NCBI GenBank assembly: GCA_963580455.1
Contig: OY756966.1
Location: forward strand, 22,447,001-22,511,000
DNA: 64,000 nucleotides
Reading direction: 5' to 3'
Origin: Euonymus europaeus
Taxonomy: Eukaryota; Streptophyta; Magnoliopsida; Celastrales; Celastraceae
A program made the position numbers and the translations under genes. Below, piece after piece: positions 35,229-46,831 of this stretch (positions within the stretch are counted from its first letter, which is position 1; every line of letters begins with the position of its first letter). The notes under the pieces are model-generated. The model had not been told where the DNA came from. It did no database searches and saw only the letters and a program-made list of their open reading frames with translations.

Positions 35229-35448
35229 GCTACATTACTATATTCCCTTGAGTCTGCGTCGTAGATGTTGAAATTTCTTGCAGACTGCAGACCAACTCGA
35301 GAGAAAGACAGAGAGAAAGGGAGATAGACAGAGGCGTTGAAGGAATTTACGGTTTTTCTCCATGAATTTCAAATTTGCGAACCGGTCTTTCTGATTTCTT
35401 GAAGCAACTGTTTCTATTCTTCCTTCTTGTTCTCCGGCGTCAATTTCC
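35229..35448 (+). promoter_or_regulatory. 5' leader of the RINGv gene
   Basis: A purine-rich leader (GAGAGAAAGACAGAGAGAAA) precedes the start codon. No upstream ATG frame of note was followed up and no clear TATA box was identified. Confidence 0.45.
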
Positions 35449-38400
35449 ATGGATGATCACGTAGAGTCATCGCCTCTTATAACTCCTCCGGCGATCATTG
35501 ACCCTAGCGAGATCGACCTGGAAGCCGGCCCTACAGACCAATTTCAATGCCGGATTTGCTTGGAAACTGACGGTAATTTGCCATTTGTTTCCCCAATTTA
35601 ATTGCTTTGCTTTCACCGTCCCTGTTATACTTTCTTAAGAATACATTCAAAGCTTTACTTCTGTGCGGCCAGAGAAGGTCTGTAATTTGGAAAATGTGTA
35701 TTCTTTGATGAACGAAGTGGTTAATTTTAGATGAGAGTTCTTTTACAAAAAAATAAAAATAAAAAAAAATAAAAGAAAAAGAAGAAGACTAACTAGGCAT
35801 GGCGGCTAAAACTTTTGAGTGTTTTTGTTTGGTTTATCTCTCCCTTATAATGCTTCTTGCAAAACTTTTCATGACTAAGAATCTTCTCTCAAGTCTCTAT
35901 CATTTATTGGATAATTGGCTTAGCTGTATTAGCCGTTAGGTTTTGAGTGTCAAATTTGTGTTCTTAATTTCATGAGTATTAGCTCGTTAGATTTGTAATC
36001 CTTTTTCTGGGGATTGCACCTTCATGGTGCATGCCTTCAATGGTATCTCTTTTTAATTAAAAAGAATGGAAAACTAAAATAAATTTTTTGACCTGTGAGT
36101 TAGATTTGAGATATGAGTTAACTATTATGGTTAAAAGCTAAAAAAGAGAGCAGAAAATGTAAAAGTATGAAGGATCATATTTAAATTTAAATCATTTGTG
36201 AATGTATTTATACTTATATTGAAATCTAGTCAACGTCAAGAAGAACATGGATAGTGGCACACTGGCACTGGCACTAATTGCAAACTCAAACAAAACCATT
36301 CTTCGAAACAAGAATTCATTGGAAGCAAATTATGATGCTGGAAGACCATTAATTTTGTTTTCCTTTTTAATTTTTTGAAGGAGTCAAGGAAACCTTTGTG
36401 GAAAAGGTTTTCGATTTAGTAGCTTTTTTTAAAGTCATTACGTTTGTCTATGTCAGTCAGGTTTACTGTTTTTGTTTGTAGAAAGTTTTGTTTCAGTTTA
36501 GGAAGTCAAGGAATTGAGAATTTATTCCCTAGGGTTCTTGATTTTTGGATTAAATTGGGTTTAGGTTTTCTGGTTCACTCAATCCTACACAAAATCTACA
36601 TCAAATTAATTTTTCTACGTATCATGGCTTGGTTTATTGGAGGATTTACTAATATTGTTCTGTGCTACCAAGGAAGACTATGGATAGAGAAATCCCTCCG
36701 TGATTTATTGTTTAGTGAGTAAGATAATTTGGTTGTGTTCACTATCACTTCTCTTAGAACTCTCCATACAATTAGTGGAGTTATTTACAAGGCATTTGAA
36801 GTTGACCGCAATGATCAGCCTATTCGAGAATTGTTTACTTAGTAATTGATTCTTCTCAGGTAGAGATTTCATTGCACCTTGCAAGTGCAAAGGAACATCA
36901 AAGTATGTACATCGGGAGTGCTTAGATCACTGGAGAGCTGTTCGGGTATAAGTTCCATCTCCATTTTCTGTATTCTAAATTCCAATTCAAGTTTTCATAC
37001 CATACTCGATTCTTCGCCATTTCACCAGCGATACTGATGCTATTGCAATGGCTATAATATTGGATGGCAACCAAGTGGGGTGTTTTTGATGAATACTAGT
37101 CTATTATGTTGCTCTTATGAGATTATGAACTTTTGCTATGCTAAATCAGTTAATGCACTTGTTAAGCAATTGAAGCTCTTCAGTTGGTCTCTTTTTTTTT
37201 GCTATGTTATATGTCAAAGGAAACTCTTGCTGCCTTTTTAATTTTATTATTTTTTCTTCATAATTTTACTTTTCTTGAAGTGCAAAGTATATGTACAGTG
37301 TGCAATACTAGGAGTGCATTTTTTTAAGAGATAAAGCTCTATTGGTAGGTAAACAAATGATTTCTTGCTGCTGATCAAGCATTAAGTAGATTTTGTCAGC
37401 TATGGTTGTGTTCAGTCATTTTCCCATGGATTTTTAAAAATAATTTATCATGCCTTCTTTACTAGTTCCAATGTAATGAATGTATAAGCTCATGCAGCAA
37501 AATGGTGTGCATCTTAATTCTGCCAAACAATTTCAATTTTGCTAAAGGCTTAATATGCACTTTTTTAGAAAAATCTTACATTCACTGTCCCGTTTTTTCG
37601 TTTCTTCTTGGTATTGGAGGGAACATGATCACAATCTATTACTGCACATCGCGACTCTGGTGTGCTCATTGAGAATCATCATCGCGCAATTCCTTTGCTT
37701 CACCCTTGGCTTGTTAGTTTTGTCTCTCTGCTGTGAGTTCTCTCCATCTGTTGGGAGTTCCGCCTCACCATTGTCCAATTCTGTATCTTTGGTGACTCGC
37801 GACTGCTGGTGCTGGTACTCGCTCAGTTGCGCTTTAGTCATGCCTTTGTTTGTAAAGTCACGAGCTCTCATGGTTTCTCAATTTCTCCCGCGTCTCTTTG
37901 CTCGTGATTTCTCTAGGTGAAACAATCTCTGTGGCTTCTCTCTCTTCCCATTGAACTAGGCATTCCATTGATGCATTCGTCTACTTTATTCTGTGATAAC
38001 AAGTTTGCCATCATGCTAGCGTCTGACGCAATTCTTCATGAAAGAACTAAGTATATTGAGTTGACATTTACACCATTCTGGAACAAGTTCGGTCTAGTGT
38101 TATCACTCCTCTCTTTGTTTCCTCATCAGCTTAGACTGCTTACATGTTTACTAAACCAGTTGGTCCTTTACTCCTATCATCTCTTGTCAAGCTAGGTCTT
38201 GTTAATCTCTTCGCCCCCACTCGTGGGGAGTGTTGGAATTAGAAAGAAATCATGATGATTAGAAGAGTATCATGGTGATTATAACTAGGCATATAATTAG
38301 GAGCTAGATTGATTCCTTGATTTACATTGTATATGATTTAGTTGCTTTGTTTAGAAGATTTAATTCTTGTATAAATTTTACACCATACTTCGATCAAGTA

Positions 38401-41400
38401 ATAAGAAAAATCTTACATTCTCTATCCAGTTTCTTCATTTCTTCTTTGTGTACAAGAGTTGTTTACCTTTTACAGGTGAATATGGGCCCCATGGTAGAGT
38501 TACAAGGGTGCAATGTAGAGATCACATATTGAATTCCTAGAAACAAACTTTCTATATATTATGTGGGGTAAGGTTTGTATATATTTTGTCTGATGCTGAC
38601 TCCGCCCAATGCAGGATCCTTTTGGACGGGGGTTATTTACTTTTTTTAGAAGCTATAAAATGGTTGAAAAATAAATTAAGGATCTATTGAGTTCCAAACG
38701 AAGGTATTGGTTTAAACTGACCATAAATTTGTGATGTGGATGTGATTGACTTGCTGCTGCTTGCTCTCAACATAATATGGTCTGACAATTTACCTTGAAC
38801 ATTGCAGGAAGGATTTGCATTTGCTCATTGTACAACTTGCAAGGCACCTTATTATTTGAGAGTTCATGTTGCTGCTGACAGGAAATGGCGAACTTTAAAA
38901 TTTCGATTTTTTGTCACAAGGGACATTATATCTATATTTCTGGCTGTTCAGCTTGTAGGTCATTTATCTGTTGTTTTTATCTGTGCCTTAGTTACCTTAA
39001 TTGTAAATATGTTGCTTACATGGAAATTTGATCTCCCCTATCTGTATCTTCATTAGTGTTGTCACAGGCGCGCCGGGTGTGAGCCTAGGCACTCTAGGTG
39101 AGGCGAGGCAAGCCTCAAAGGCCTCACCTAGCCAGCTAGCCTTAATCACCTTACTTTAGTCAGGCGATGCCTAGGCGAGCACCTGGTCTCAGGCTCATAG
39201 GGCGAGAGGCGTGCTCCTGGTCAAATCTGGCAGTGTTTTTATTAGTTTTAAGTTTTTAAGGACAAATAAGTAAAAATATATATATATATATATTTGACAA
39301 ATAGAAAAACAATATCTAATCTTCTCAACCCTAGAAACATTCGATTGTTGACCTCTCTTCCAGCACGACAGCTTCTTCCATTCTTTGATCTCTCAATTCT
39401 CTGTTCCAGTACGACAGCTTCTTTTATCTCTCATCTCTCTGTTCCAGCACATCTCCTTTATTGATAAGTCAATTTCTTATTTGTTTTGTAAGTTTTGTGC
39501 CCTTTTAATGTCTGAGCTGCATAATTCTTGTTGCTTTGTCGCTTGAACAACTGAACAAGACATCGATGATTGATCAAGTTAAGGGATTTGTGCAGTTTAG
39601 TGGTCTCCAGTTCACTGCTCACGTTATTTGTTTTACTGGAAGTAATTATTATATACGAAATTATTGTGCTTTTCAAATGAAGGGAAGTTAGGTATACAGA
39701 TTTCTTACTTTGTTTACTTTTAGCGAGCTTAACCTTTTATTTAAAGTTTTTATACTTCCATTCTAAACAAATTTCTATATTTCATCTTTTCTTTTCATAT
39801 TTATAGGATTTGTGATTGAATTTCATATTATGTTTGTTTGATGCAATTAATTATTTAGTGTTTATATTACAATTACATATATTTATCTTTTTTAAATAAA
39901 AATTGCGTCTTGCTTCGGTTGGGCGTGTGCCTGTGCCTGCGCCCCAGGCGTTTGAAGGGTCTAGCTCCTTTTGCCTTTTGACAACATTGAATTTTTTCAT
40001 TATGCACAGGTAATTTCTTCTCTGGCATATGTGGTGTATTTGATTGATAGTTACCAGCAGTCTTGGCTGCGTATTGCATGGGGTTTTGACCGTGTGCTTA
40101 GCTTCTACTACATTTGTGGTAAAATCTCAACATCCTATTTAATTGGAATGGATAACTATGTATTCGTTTGAATGTTGATTCTGATCTCTCCCATTTAGTG
40201 AATACTACTATGGTTTTATGTTGTCCATCTAATTTTCTATAGTGTTGTTGCCTGCTGTATTTTATCTGAGAACAGAGATACTTTTTCTTTTCTAGAGTCG
40301 ACTTTTGAAGTGAAAGTTTTGTTCATACGTAATATTTGAAAGATAATCCAATGACATGTGAAAAGAGGTGTTAAGGGGACTCTGAGTTGTGCCATTTATA
40401 CCAGATACTAGCAGTTTCAGAGGATGCTATTTTTTCAATAATCTTGGAGATGTGAGTTCAATTTCATGTTTTGCTATGATTCAAAAAAAAAATCAAAGCC
40501 TCATATTTAAGCATCAGGTTTTATTGAAATCATGGGTTTGTTCTTAAATTTAACAAGCTAGTAATTTGCACTGAAAGATCCAGCAGGAGGATAGACGAAC
40601 CCAATTTCATCAGTTCATGTCATGAAGACTGAAACATATTTGACTATATTCAAAGTGTCAATTGCTTAGTTGTGGTCCATCTGAACATTATAGATTTACA
40701 ATTAATTGAGTACCTCGGAATTTTACTTCAAACAACAAATTGAAGAGATGTTTTAATCATTTCTTATCATTTTTGGAACCCATAGACCATAGTTCATACT
40801 ACGCTATTTATGATTATATTTCATTGCTCTGGATTTCCTTGTTTGCCTACCTCTTTTTCTTCAAGAATTCCTGCAATTCATTATTTTTACGAACCTGGAT
40901 GTGCTTCCCTATCCCCACCCGTGTCTTAGAAGTTTATGGTGTTACTACTGCTATAATTTCTACTGTTTTATTTGCAGCTGTCCTCAACTTATTGGTTCGT
41001 TTTATCTGTCAGCTCTTCAGGTGTACCATTACTTGGTTACTTTATTTTTGGTGCTCTCATGTTCCATGAATGAATTCTGCCGAGAGACAAAAAAAAATTG
41101 AAATAGAAAAAAGCCACATAAGTGCTTGTGTTGTTGGAGCTTTTCGATTTCATTTGATTTGAAATTCTAGAACTTTGAAATATAAATGAAATAGAACAAT
41201 TTCCCTGCTTCCTTTTTCACCCTGGTTTGGCAACATAGAAAATTAGCAGAGCATGGTTTAGCTTTCAGTGGCAAGAGAGATGCGGTTGTGATATTGATGT
41301 TTGCTGTTCGGATACCTTTGTTTTCTGTCTCATCTTACGTACAGAAAGTACTTGAATGCCATTATTTGCTACTGGTAATTCTCATAAACATATTATTGAC

Positions 41401-44199
41401 TGCAGGAGCACTTTTGTTTTTTGCTTTGCTTGGGCTTTCGGGTTGCTTTATTACTTGTTATGATCGTAGAGTGCGCACTGATCTGGCACAACCTTGTCGA
41501 GAGTTATGTCTTTGTTGCTGCCAGCCAGGGTATAGCACTATAACTCTATGCCTCTATTATGTCATACTTCTGTTGGCCTTCTTCTTTTTTTGTCATAGTT
41601 TAACTATTTTATTGAGTCAAGCATTAAAAGTGGTTGACACTTACGATTGATAAAAAATACTGAATTTTCTAGTTCATTAAGTCATCTTTGCTTTTCACTT
41701 TTAAAACTGAAATTGTTATTGTACATTGTCTTGTCAAAATTTAGAATGTGAAATTACTAACTTAAATTGTACAAACTTTCCACACCATCTCCATTTTCTC
41801 TCCAGAGCTTTTCAGGTAGAGTTATTTTTTAGAAGCTTAAATTTTTACTACACCCACATATCTGCCTGTGCCACGTAATCTCACAAGCTTTTTTTATGTT
41901 GTCTTCTATGCTTTAGTTGTGGACCTTTTGGTTAGATGCATGCATATATGTGTATTTTCCTGGTGTAAGAGAGGGAGGAAGAGGGAAGTCAAAAGCAGGA
42001 TACTATGTTCAGTTGCTTCATGTATCATATCAACCCCATGTTGGATGCTCGGGCTCAATATATGCGTGCAAGTTAATCACTGGTTGAATGAAATGATTTG
42101 TTTTAAGTTTGAAAATAAAATGTAGTGGGTGGATGTGGTAACCATAATATTGTGAGTGACTAATTTACGAATTAAAAATCAAGAGGGGTGATTTGTTGAA
42201 AGTTGAAACTTTTGCCAAGAAAAAATGCAATATTGTTTTAGGAAAGGTATGACACAAATGAAAGATGCAAGAAGCAATTTATTAAGATATATGGGGAAAT
42301 TGTTTGTTGGGTCATTTTGATGTAAGCAAGAGAAAAAAAATGAGTCTCCTTTGCCTGTGTTTTACTTGCTTTGCTTTACCCTCACCAAATACGTTATGGG
42401 TGCACAGAGGGTGCAGCACAAAACGTCCGGGGTGCGGCGATTGACGAATCCGATTTTTAAATAATAAAATGGGTGCGGCTTGGGTGCAACTGATGTTCTG
42501 CTGGATGCGGCTTGGCTGCTGTTTGGATACGTTTAAGTCAAAATAAAGAGAGAAATTTATAAACATAATCACCGAGAAAGAGACGGAAAACCAGAGCATT
42601 AGAGAGAGGCACATGGAGTAAATAAACTCTAGTTGAGGATACCCTCACTACCCCTAATTCACTAGCCCCACGCAGTTGATCATGTAATACAGGCTCCAAA
42701 AAGTTGAAACGGTGACCAATGTAGTCTGGAGTTGAAGAAGAGGTTGACTGTAAAGATGATTATATGAAGCTTGAGACAAAAGAGATGCACAGACGGTACA
42801 ACCGTAGAAGAAGAGAGAAGAGGTTGTAGGGAGGGAGGGGGAGAGAGAGAGAGAGGCACCAGTAGACGTTATTGGCAATGTGAGGCCACTTTGGTTGCCT
42901 CTGACAGGAGGCGACATAGCACAGAAAGCAAAGTAGGTTTTTGGGCTAAGTAAAATGTCGAGACCACCCCCAATTTTCGCCCTTTTAAGTTTTAATTTTT
43001 TAATATTGGATATCACAACCTAGAGAGAGAGTAAACAACAAATAATAAACACGTGTTATCCATTTGACCACAAGAAATGGTGTGGATGCTTAGGGACTTT
43101 GCCACTTTTGATCTATTTTGTTTTATTTATTTATTTATTTTGATATGTAATTCACTGTTGCTTTGATGGGTACCTGAATGTAATATTCATGTTTGATATT
43201 TCTATTTCTATTTGATAATTTGATTACATTAATACTTATGTGTAACTGAATTCCTGATATATATGTATATATTTTATTAGCCGTATCCTTGTCATGCCCG
43301 TATCTTTTTATTTTTTGAAAATTGACGAATCCGCGTATCCCGTATCCTCAAATTTGTACTCCCGCTCTCGTATCGGTGCTTCTTAGCTTTGCACGATATG
43401 CATACATTATGATGAATTGTCATTAGAATGGTCTATGCTCGGATTTGAAATTAAGGTGGTCTGATTAATCACGGCTTCTCAGGAGTGTATATAGACTGTA
43501 TATATGAATTTAGTGTTTACGTTGAGAAATTCATTCCATTGCATATATTAATAGATAAGTTTGAAAACTTACCATGGAATTTTTGTATCATTAACTTGCT
43601 ATGTGATCTTTCTTTCTAGAGCATTACTCCAAATAAGTAGTAAGTAATGCATAACTTGATTTAGTGGCCTTTTATACTTGCAGTATGTGTGCAGACTGCC
43701 ATTTGCCTGGCACTCTTTGTATGTGGACTGACTGTACCACGTGCTTTGAAAGTTGTGCAACTGCAGCCAGTGAATGTGGTTGTTTAGGTGGTGCGGGTGA
43801 AGCTGGTCTACCGTTATTATTTATAATGGCTTTGATTGTGCTGGTACTGTTTACTGTGGTCGGCATATTCTACAGTGTTTTGGTGGCTACTATGGTTGGA
43901 CAAAGAATCTGGCAGCGACATTATCACATTCTTGCGAAAAGGATGCTAACAAAAGTGAGTCACAACAGATAATATCTACATTTTATTATATTGTGATTGG
44001 CATATTCTGGTGTTTTTTCTCATTTCTATAAATGACTCTAACTATAACAAGACCTAATTTTGTTGCGTTTTCGACTTGTGTGTTCAATCAGGAATATGTT
44101 GTGGAAGATGTTGATGGTGAGATGACTGGACCAGATTGGTCTCCTCCGCCCCTCTCGGCCGAGCATGTTCAGCAGCTAAAAACGCTGGGCCTTCTATAA
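35449..44199 (+). CDS. RINGv (MARCH-type) membrane E3 ubiquitin ligase, 7 exons
   Basis: Exons: 35449-35572, 36860-36945, 38808-38954, 40010-40118, 41406-41529, 43684-43954, 44092-44199, all with GT-AG borders and matching phases; 322 aa. The RINGv domain is residues 34-81: C34, C37, C49, C51, H59, C62, C78, C81 (C4HC3 spacing x2-x11-x1-x7-x2-x15-x2). Hydrophobic spans follow at about 109-131, 151-175 and 247-276, with a cysteine-rich segment between the last two (CRELCLCCCQPG, CMWTDCTTCFESC). The C-terminus has a short acidic, proline-rich tail (DWSPPPL). Such proteins transfer ubiquitin to membrane substrates; the substrate here is unknown. The start is the first ATG of the frame and the acidic N-terminus is family-like. 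Introns 2, 3 and 5 hold repeat-derived sequence. No member name is assigned. Confidence 0.94.
37565..38450 (+). mobile_element. Internally deleted Ty1/copia fragment in intron 2 of the RINGv gene
   Basis: AGAAAAATCTTACATTC near 37566 repeats at 38405, marking 5' and 3' LTR parts. TGGTATTGGAGG at 37609-37620 is a worn primer-binding site. A frame near 37920-38215 gives the end of copia RNase H (STLFCDNKFAIMLASDAILH, ERTKYIEL), with one frameshift, up to a purine tract GTGGGGAG and the 3' LTR from 38231 (TGTTGGAATTAG). Gag, protease, integrase and RT are gone. Confidence 0.8.
39055..39987. mobile_element. Probable DNA transposon insertion in intron 3 of the RINGv gene
   Basis: The ends AGTGTTGTCACAGGC and, reversed, AATGTTGTCAAAAGGC are inverted partners. 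The ends are rich in GGCG/CTAGGCG, as in a widespread group of plant inverted-repeat elements. A TA microsatellite is at 39276-39292. A clean target duplication was not found, so the exact borders and superfamily are open. Confidence 0.55.
41530..43683 (+). other. Intron 5 of the RINGv gene, partly repeat-derived
   Basis: The intron is 2154 bp. Between about 42340 and 43390 the text turns GC-richer, and GACGAATCCG occurs at 42444 and 43325. It ends in CGTATCGGTGCTTCTTAG, which resembles the end of known plant DNA elements. Borders could not be set. Open frames inside (for example 42654-43016, minus) have no domain. Confidence 0.4.
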
Positions 44200-44474
44200 T
44201 AACAACAGGTTTTTTCAGAACAATAACATACTGTATAAAGGAACTGGCTTCCCCGTTTTGGCGAATCAGTCAAGTCTACCCGGTGTGAATATTTATCTTT
44301 TACAAGAACGAAAAAGAACAATTTTCTCATGCAGGTACTAAAGCATGATCTCTGAGATGTTCATTTGCGCTCATTTACATTTGAAAAATCTGTTAAATCA
44401 TATGTATAGTTGCAATTTTTTACTGCCACTTCCCCTTTGATTTGTACCAAGTCCGGAGCAGGATAATATTATTA

Positions 44475-44576
44475 CCTAACAAGGGATACTTTGTGTTAAT
44501 TGGCTATGTGAATGTTAATATGCTGCCTAACAAGGGATACTTTGTGTTAATTGGCTATGTGAATGTTAATATGCTG
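44475..44576. repeat. Perfect 51-bp tandem duplication downstream of the RINGv gene
   Basis: The unit starting CCTAACAAGGGATACTTTG and ending AATATGCTG occurs twice, 44475-44525 and 44526-44576, without a difference. It lies about 275 bp past the stop codon, in or just past the 3' UTR. Confidence 0.97.
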
Positions 44577-45646
44577 TAGGGAGGTTCATGTTCCTACTAT
44601 TTTATGGACATGTTTATTGCATATCGTTAGGGTTTATTTATTTGCAAGGCATTGCATATCATTAGTTGAAATGAAATGTTTTCAGCTAGAAGGGTTGATT
44701 TATTGGGCTTTGGTCTTTTATTGAATCTTGGACATATTAGTTTCTATTTTGATACATATTGTTGGAGTGGGCATATGTTTATGAGTTTGTATAGCACTAC
44801 TGAAGTATGGATAGTACAATTATGTATACTCATTTTTATATTCCTTCTTGAAAACGCCCTTAGATGAGGCTCCGCCATCTTTTACATCCACATAACTAAA
44901 ATTCCATTTTAGATTGTTGAATTTTCATGACTATATTGGACTTGTACGATTTTATTCTCTTTGAGCTATTTCATTTAATGATTTTTGGACTCACGAAAAG
45001 CCTTCACTTGTCATGAGAGAGAGGAGATTCTTCATAAACTCATTTCACTTAAAAAATACCACAGCATTATCGTTTATTGCCACGCGTAAGTTGGAACAGA
45101 GAAACAGTTGCAAGTTCAAAATATCTAAAACTACCCTTGCATGCAACTGTGGCTGAGGTGGGGCAGCTGCCGACAGCGGAATGTTTCGGTCACAGACCAT
45201 CCACAGTTTTAATAAAACTACGGCATGTGCTATGGCCAAAATACCCTTTACTCGCCCTTTGACTTTTTTCCAAGATCACTTTGTGCAGTGGATAATATGA
45301 TAATTACACTCAAAGTACTGTTAAAAGCAAGAACAATATAGGGTGACATAATTATTATGCAGTTGTTGGTAGAGTTGACTTGCACAATCTAAATATTACA
45401 GATTCAATTTTTGAAAATAACAAAATTTTGAGGATTGTCAAAAGAAAATCGATAAAATCAATTGGAAAGTGGATGGAAAATTGAAAAATCGACCGATAAT
45501 CAGCTAAAAATTTCACCAAAATATGTCAAAAAATCGACTAAAATCGACCTCCGACACCTCTATTAGTTTTAGTTGCCTAGCCAAACCTGCCATTTGCGAG
45601 GTAGATATTGAATTTAAAGTTGCATAATTAACAGATGTCAATAGAT
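44577..45646. other. Intergenic sequence, no gene seen
   Basis: AT-rich sequence between the RINGv gene and an LTR-like segment. Confidence 0.4.
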
Positions 45647-46310
45647 GTTGGTTCACACACCACACTATTACGATTTGAACCTCAAATATGCAGCGGATTG
45701 AACAAATCGCTGAAACCCTTGTTTTGAAAATCAAGAACAAATTAATGGATTGAGTAGAATCACAAGTAGAGATAAAGAGTAATCAAAGCATAAAGAACAC
45801 AAGAATTATGTGGTTCGGCGTTAGCCTACGTCCACGGGGAGAAGAGTGATCGTTTTTCTTATTTGGGTTGAGAGAATACAAAACACACACTCACACTTTC
45901 AAAACTAAACACTGGGTTCTGTTTTTTAACCCAGAAAACGCGTATGCGCCTAGGCACTACAGTAACCCGCCTAGGCACTTACGCTCAAAATCTCTCTTAA
46001 AATCACACTCTGTACTGGGCGCTACAGTACCCGCCCAGGCGCGCTACAGTACCTGCCCAGTACAGAATTGTCACAGATCAACCAAAAACACCAAAAATTG
46101 ATTCTGCTCTAGGCGCTACAGTAACCACGCCCAATCCATATTGTTCATCGATCAACCACAACATCAAAAAACCAAATCTGCTCTAGACGCTATAGTAACG
46201 CGCCTAGGCGCACCGCCCAGTACAGTTTATTCACTAATCAACACACAACCCACGTTTACTTTGCTTCAAATCGTTAGGTGGAAAACGAACATTACAAAGA
46301 CTTCCATTTA
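45647..46310 (-). mobile_element. Probable LTR remnant (copia-like) upstream of the small gene
   Basis: On the minus strand the segment ends GGTGTGTGAACCAACA at 45647. It contains CCCGTGGACGTAGGCTAACG and CCGAACCAC, wording typical of the R/U5 part of plant copia LTRs. The other part (45940-46230) has several CGCTACAGTA and CGCCTAGGCG/CGCCCAG motifs. The right border and a target duplication were not found. No coding capacity. Confidence 0.5.
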
Positions 46311-46486
46311 TTATTATTTTTAAAAAAAATAAAAATGATCGGATTTGTAAGGTGGTGTCAGGCGTGCCCATTGGAACAAGAAGGCACGTCCATACTCATC
46401 CTATACAGCAACAACACCAAATAAAATAATCGTCGCACAGACACAGCACCCAGTTGCAATCCTTATCCAATTATGTTGGCAATTCA

Positions 46487-46496
46487 CTATAAATAC
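46487..46496 (+). promoter_or_regulatory. TATA box of the small gene
   Basis: CTATAAATAC with a CCAAT motif about 20 bp upstream (46467-46471). Transcription should start near 46520-46530, about 55-60 bases before the chosen ATG. Confidence 0.8.
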
Positions 46497-46582
46497 ATGT
46501 GAACTTCCTTACCCATCTTAGAATAATATTCAAGAAACATAGTAGAGGAGGAAAAAGAGAAACCCAGATCAGACAGAAAGTG

Positions 46583-46831
46583 ATGGCTGATATTGCTATG
46601 TTGGTTGCAGAAGAGTACGAGAGGAGAATCAAGAACTCCAGCAAGGCGGGTGGCGCTGCTGCTGAAAGAGGAGGAGGAGGAGGAGGGGGAGGAGAATTGG
46701 AGATTCGTTTTGCTGCTTCTTGGGTGTCTAATTTTGGTCAGAAGATGAAGAAATTGAGTGGGCAAGTCAACAAGATGGAGCCTAAAACCCAGATTGGTGT
46801 TGCAGCGGCTGATGGGTTCTTCTCAGCTTGA
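46583..46831 (+). CDS. Small conserved plant protein of unknown function, single exon
   Basis: 82 aa, starting MADIAMLVAEEYERR and ending EPKTQIGVAAADGFFSA. The N-terminal block is an acidic/basic helix; the middle is a run of eight glycines coded by a GGA microsatellite (about 46669-46694); the end is the FFSA block that I associate with small uncharacterised plant proteins. The ATG at 46583 is preferred over an in-frame one at 46499, because that one lies directly against the TATA box, upstream of where transcription should start. No signal peptide or membrane span is seen. The gene sits about 170-270 bp from an LTR remnant. I do not assign a function. Confidence 0.75.
   Translation: MADIAMLVAEEYERRIKNSSKAGGAAAERGGGGGGGGELEIRFAASWVSNFGQKMKKLSGQVNKMEPKTQIGVAAADGFFSA

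Noticed and set aside
42654..43016. 120-codon minus-strand frame in intron 5 of the RINGv gene
   Set aside because: No domain, lies in repeat-derived intron sequence, and splice borders on the plus strand are convincing.
46499..46582. Earlier in-frame ATG for the small gene
   Set aside because: It directly follows the TATA box, so it should lie upstream of the transcription start; conserved-looking sequence begins at 46583.
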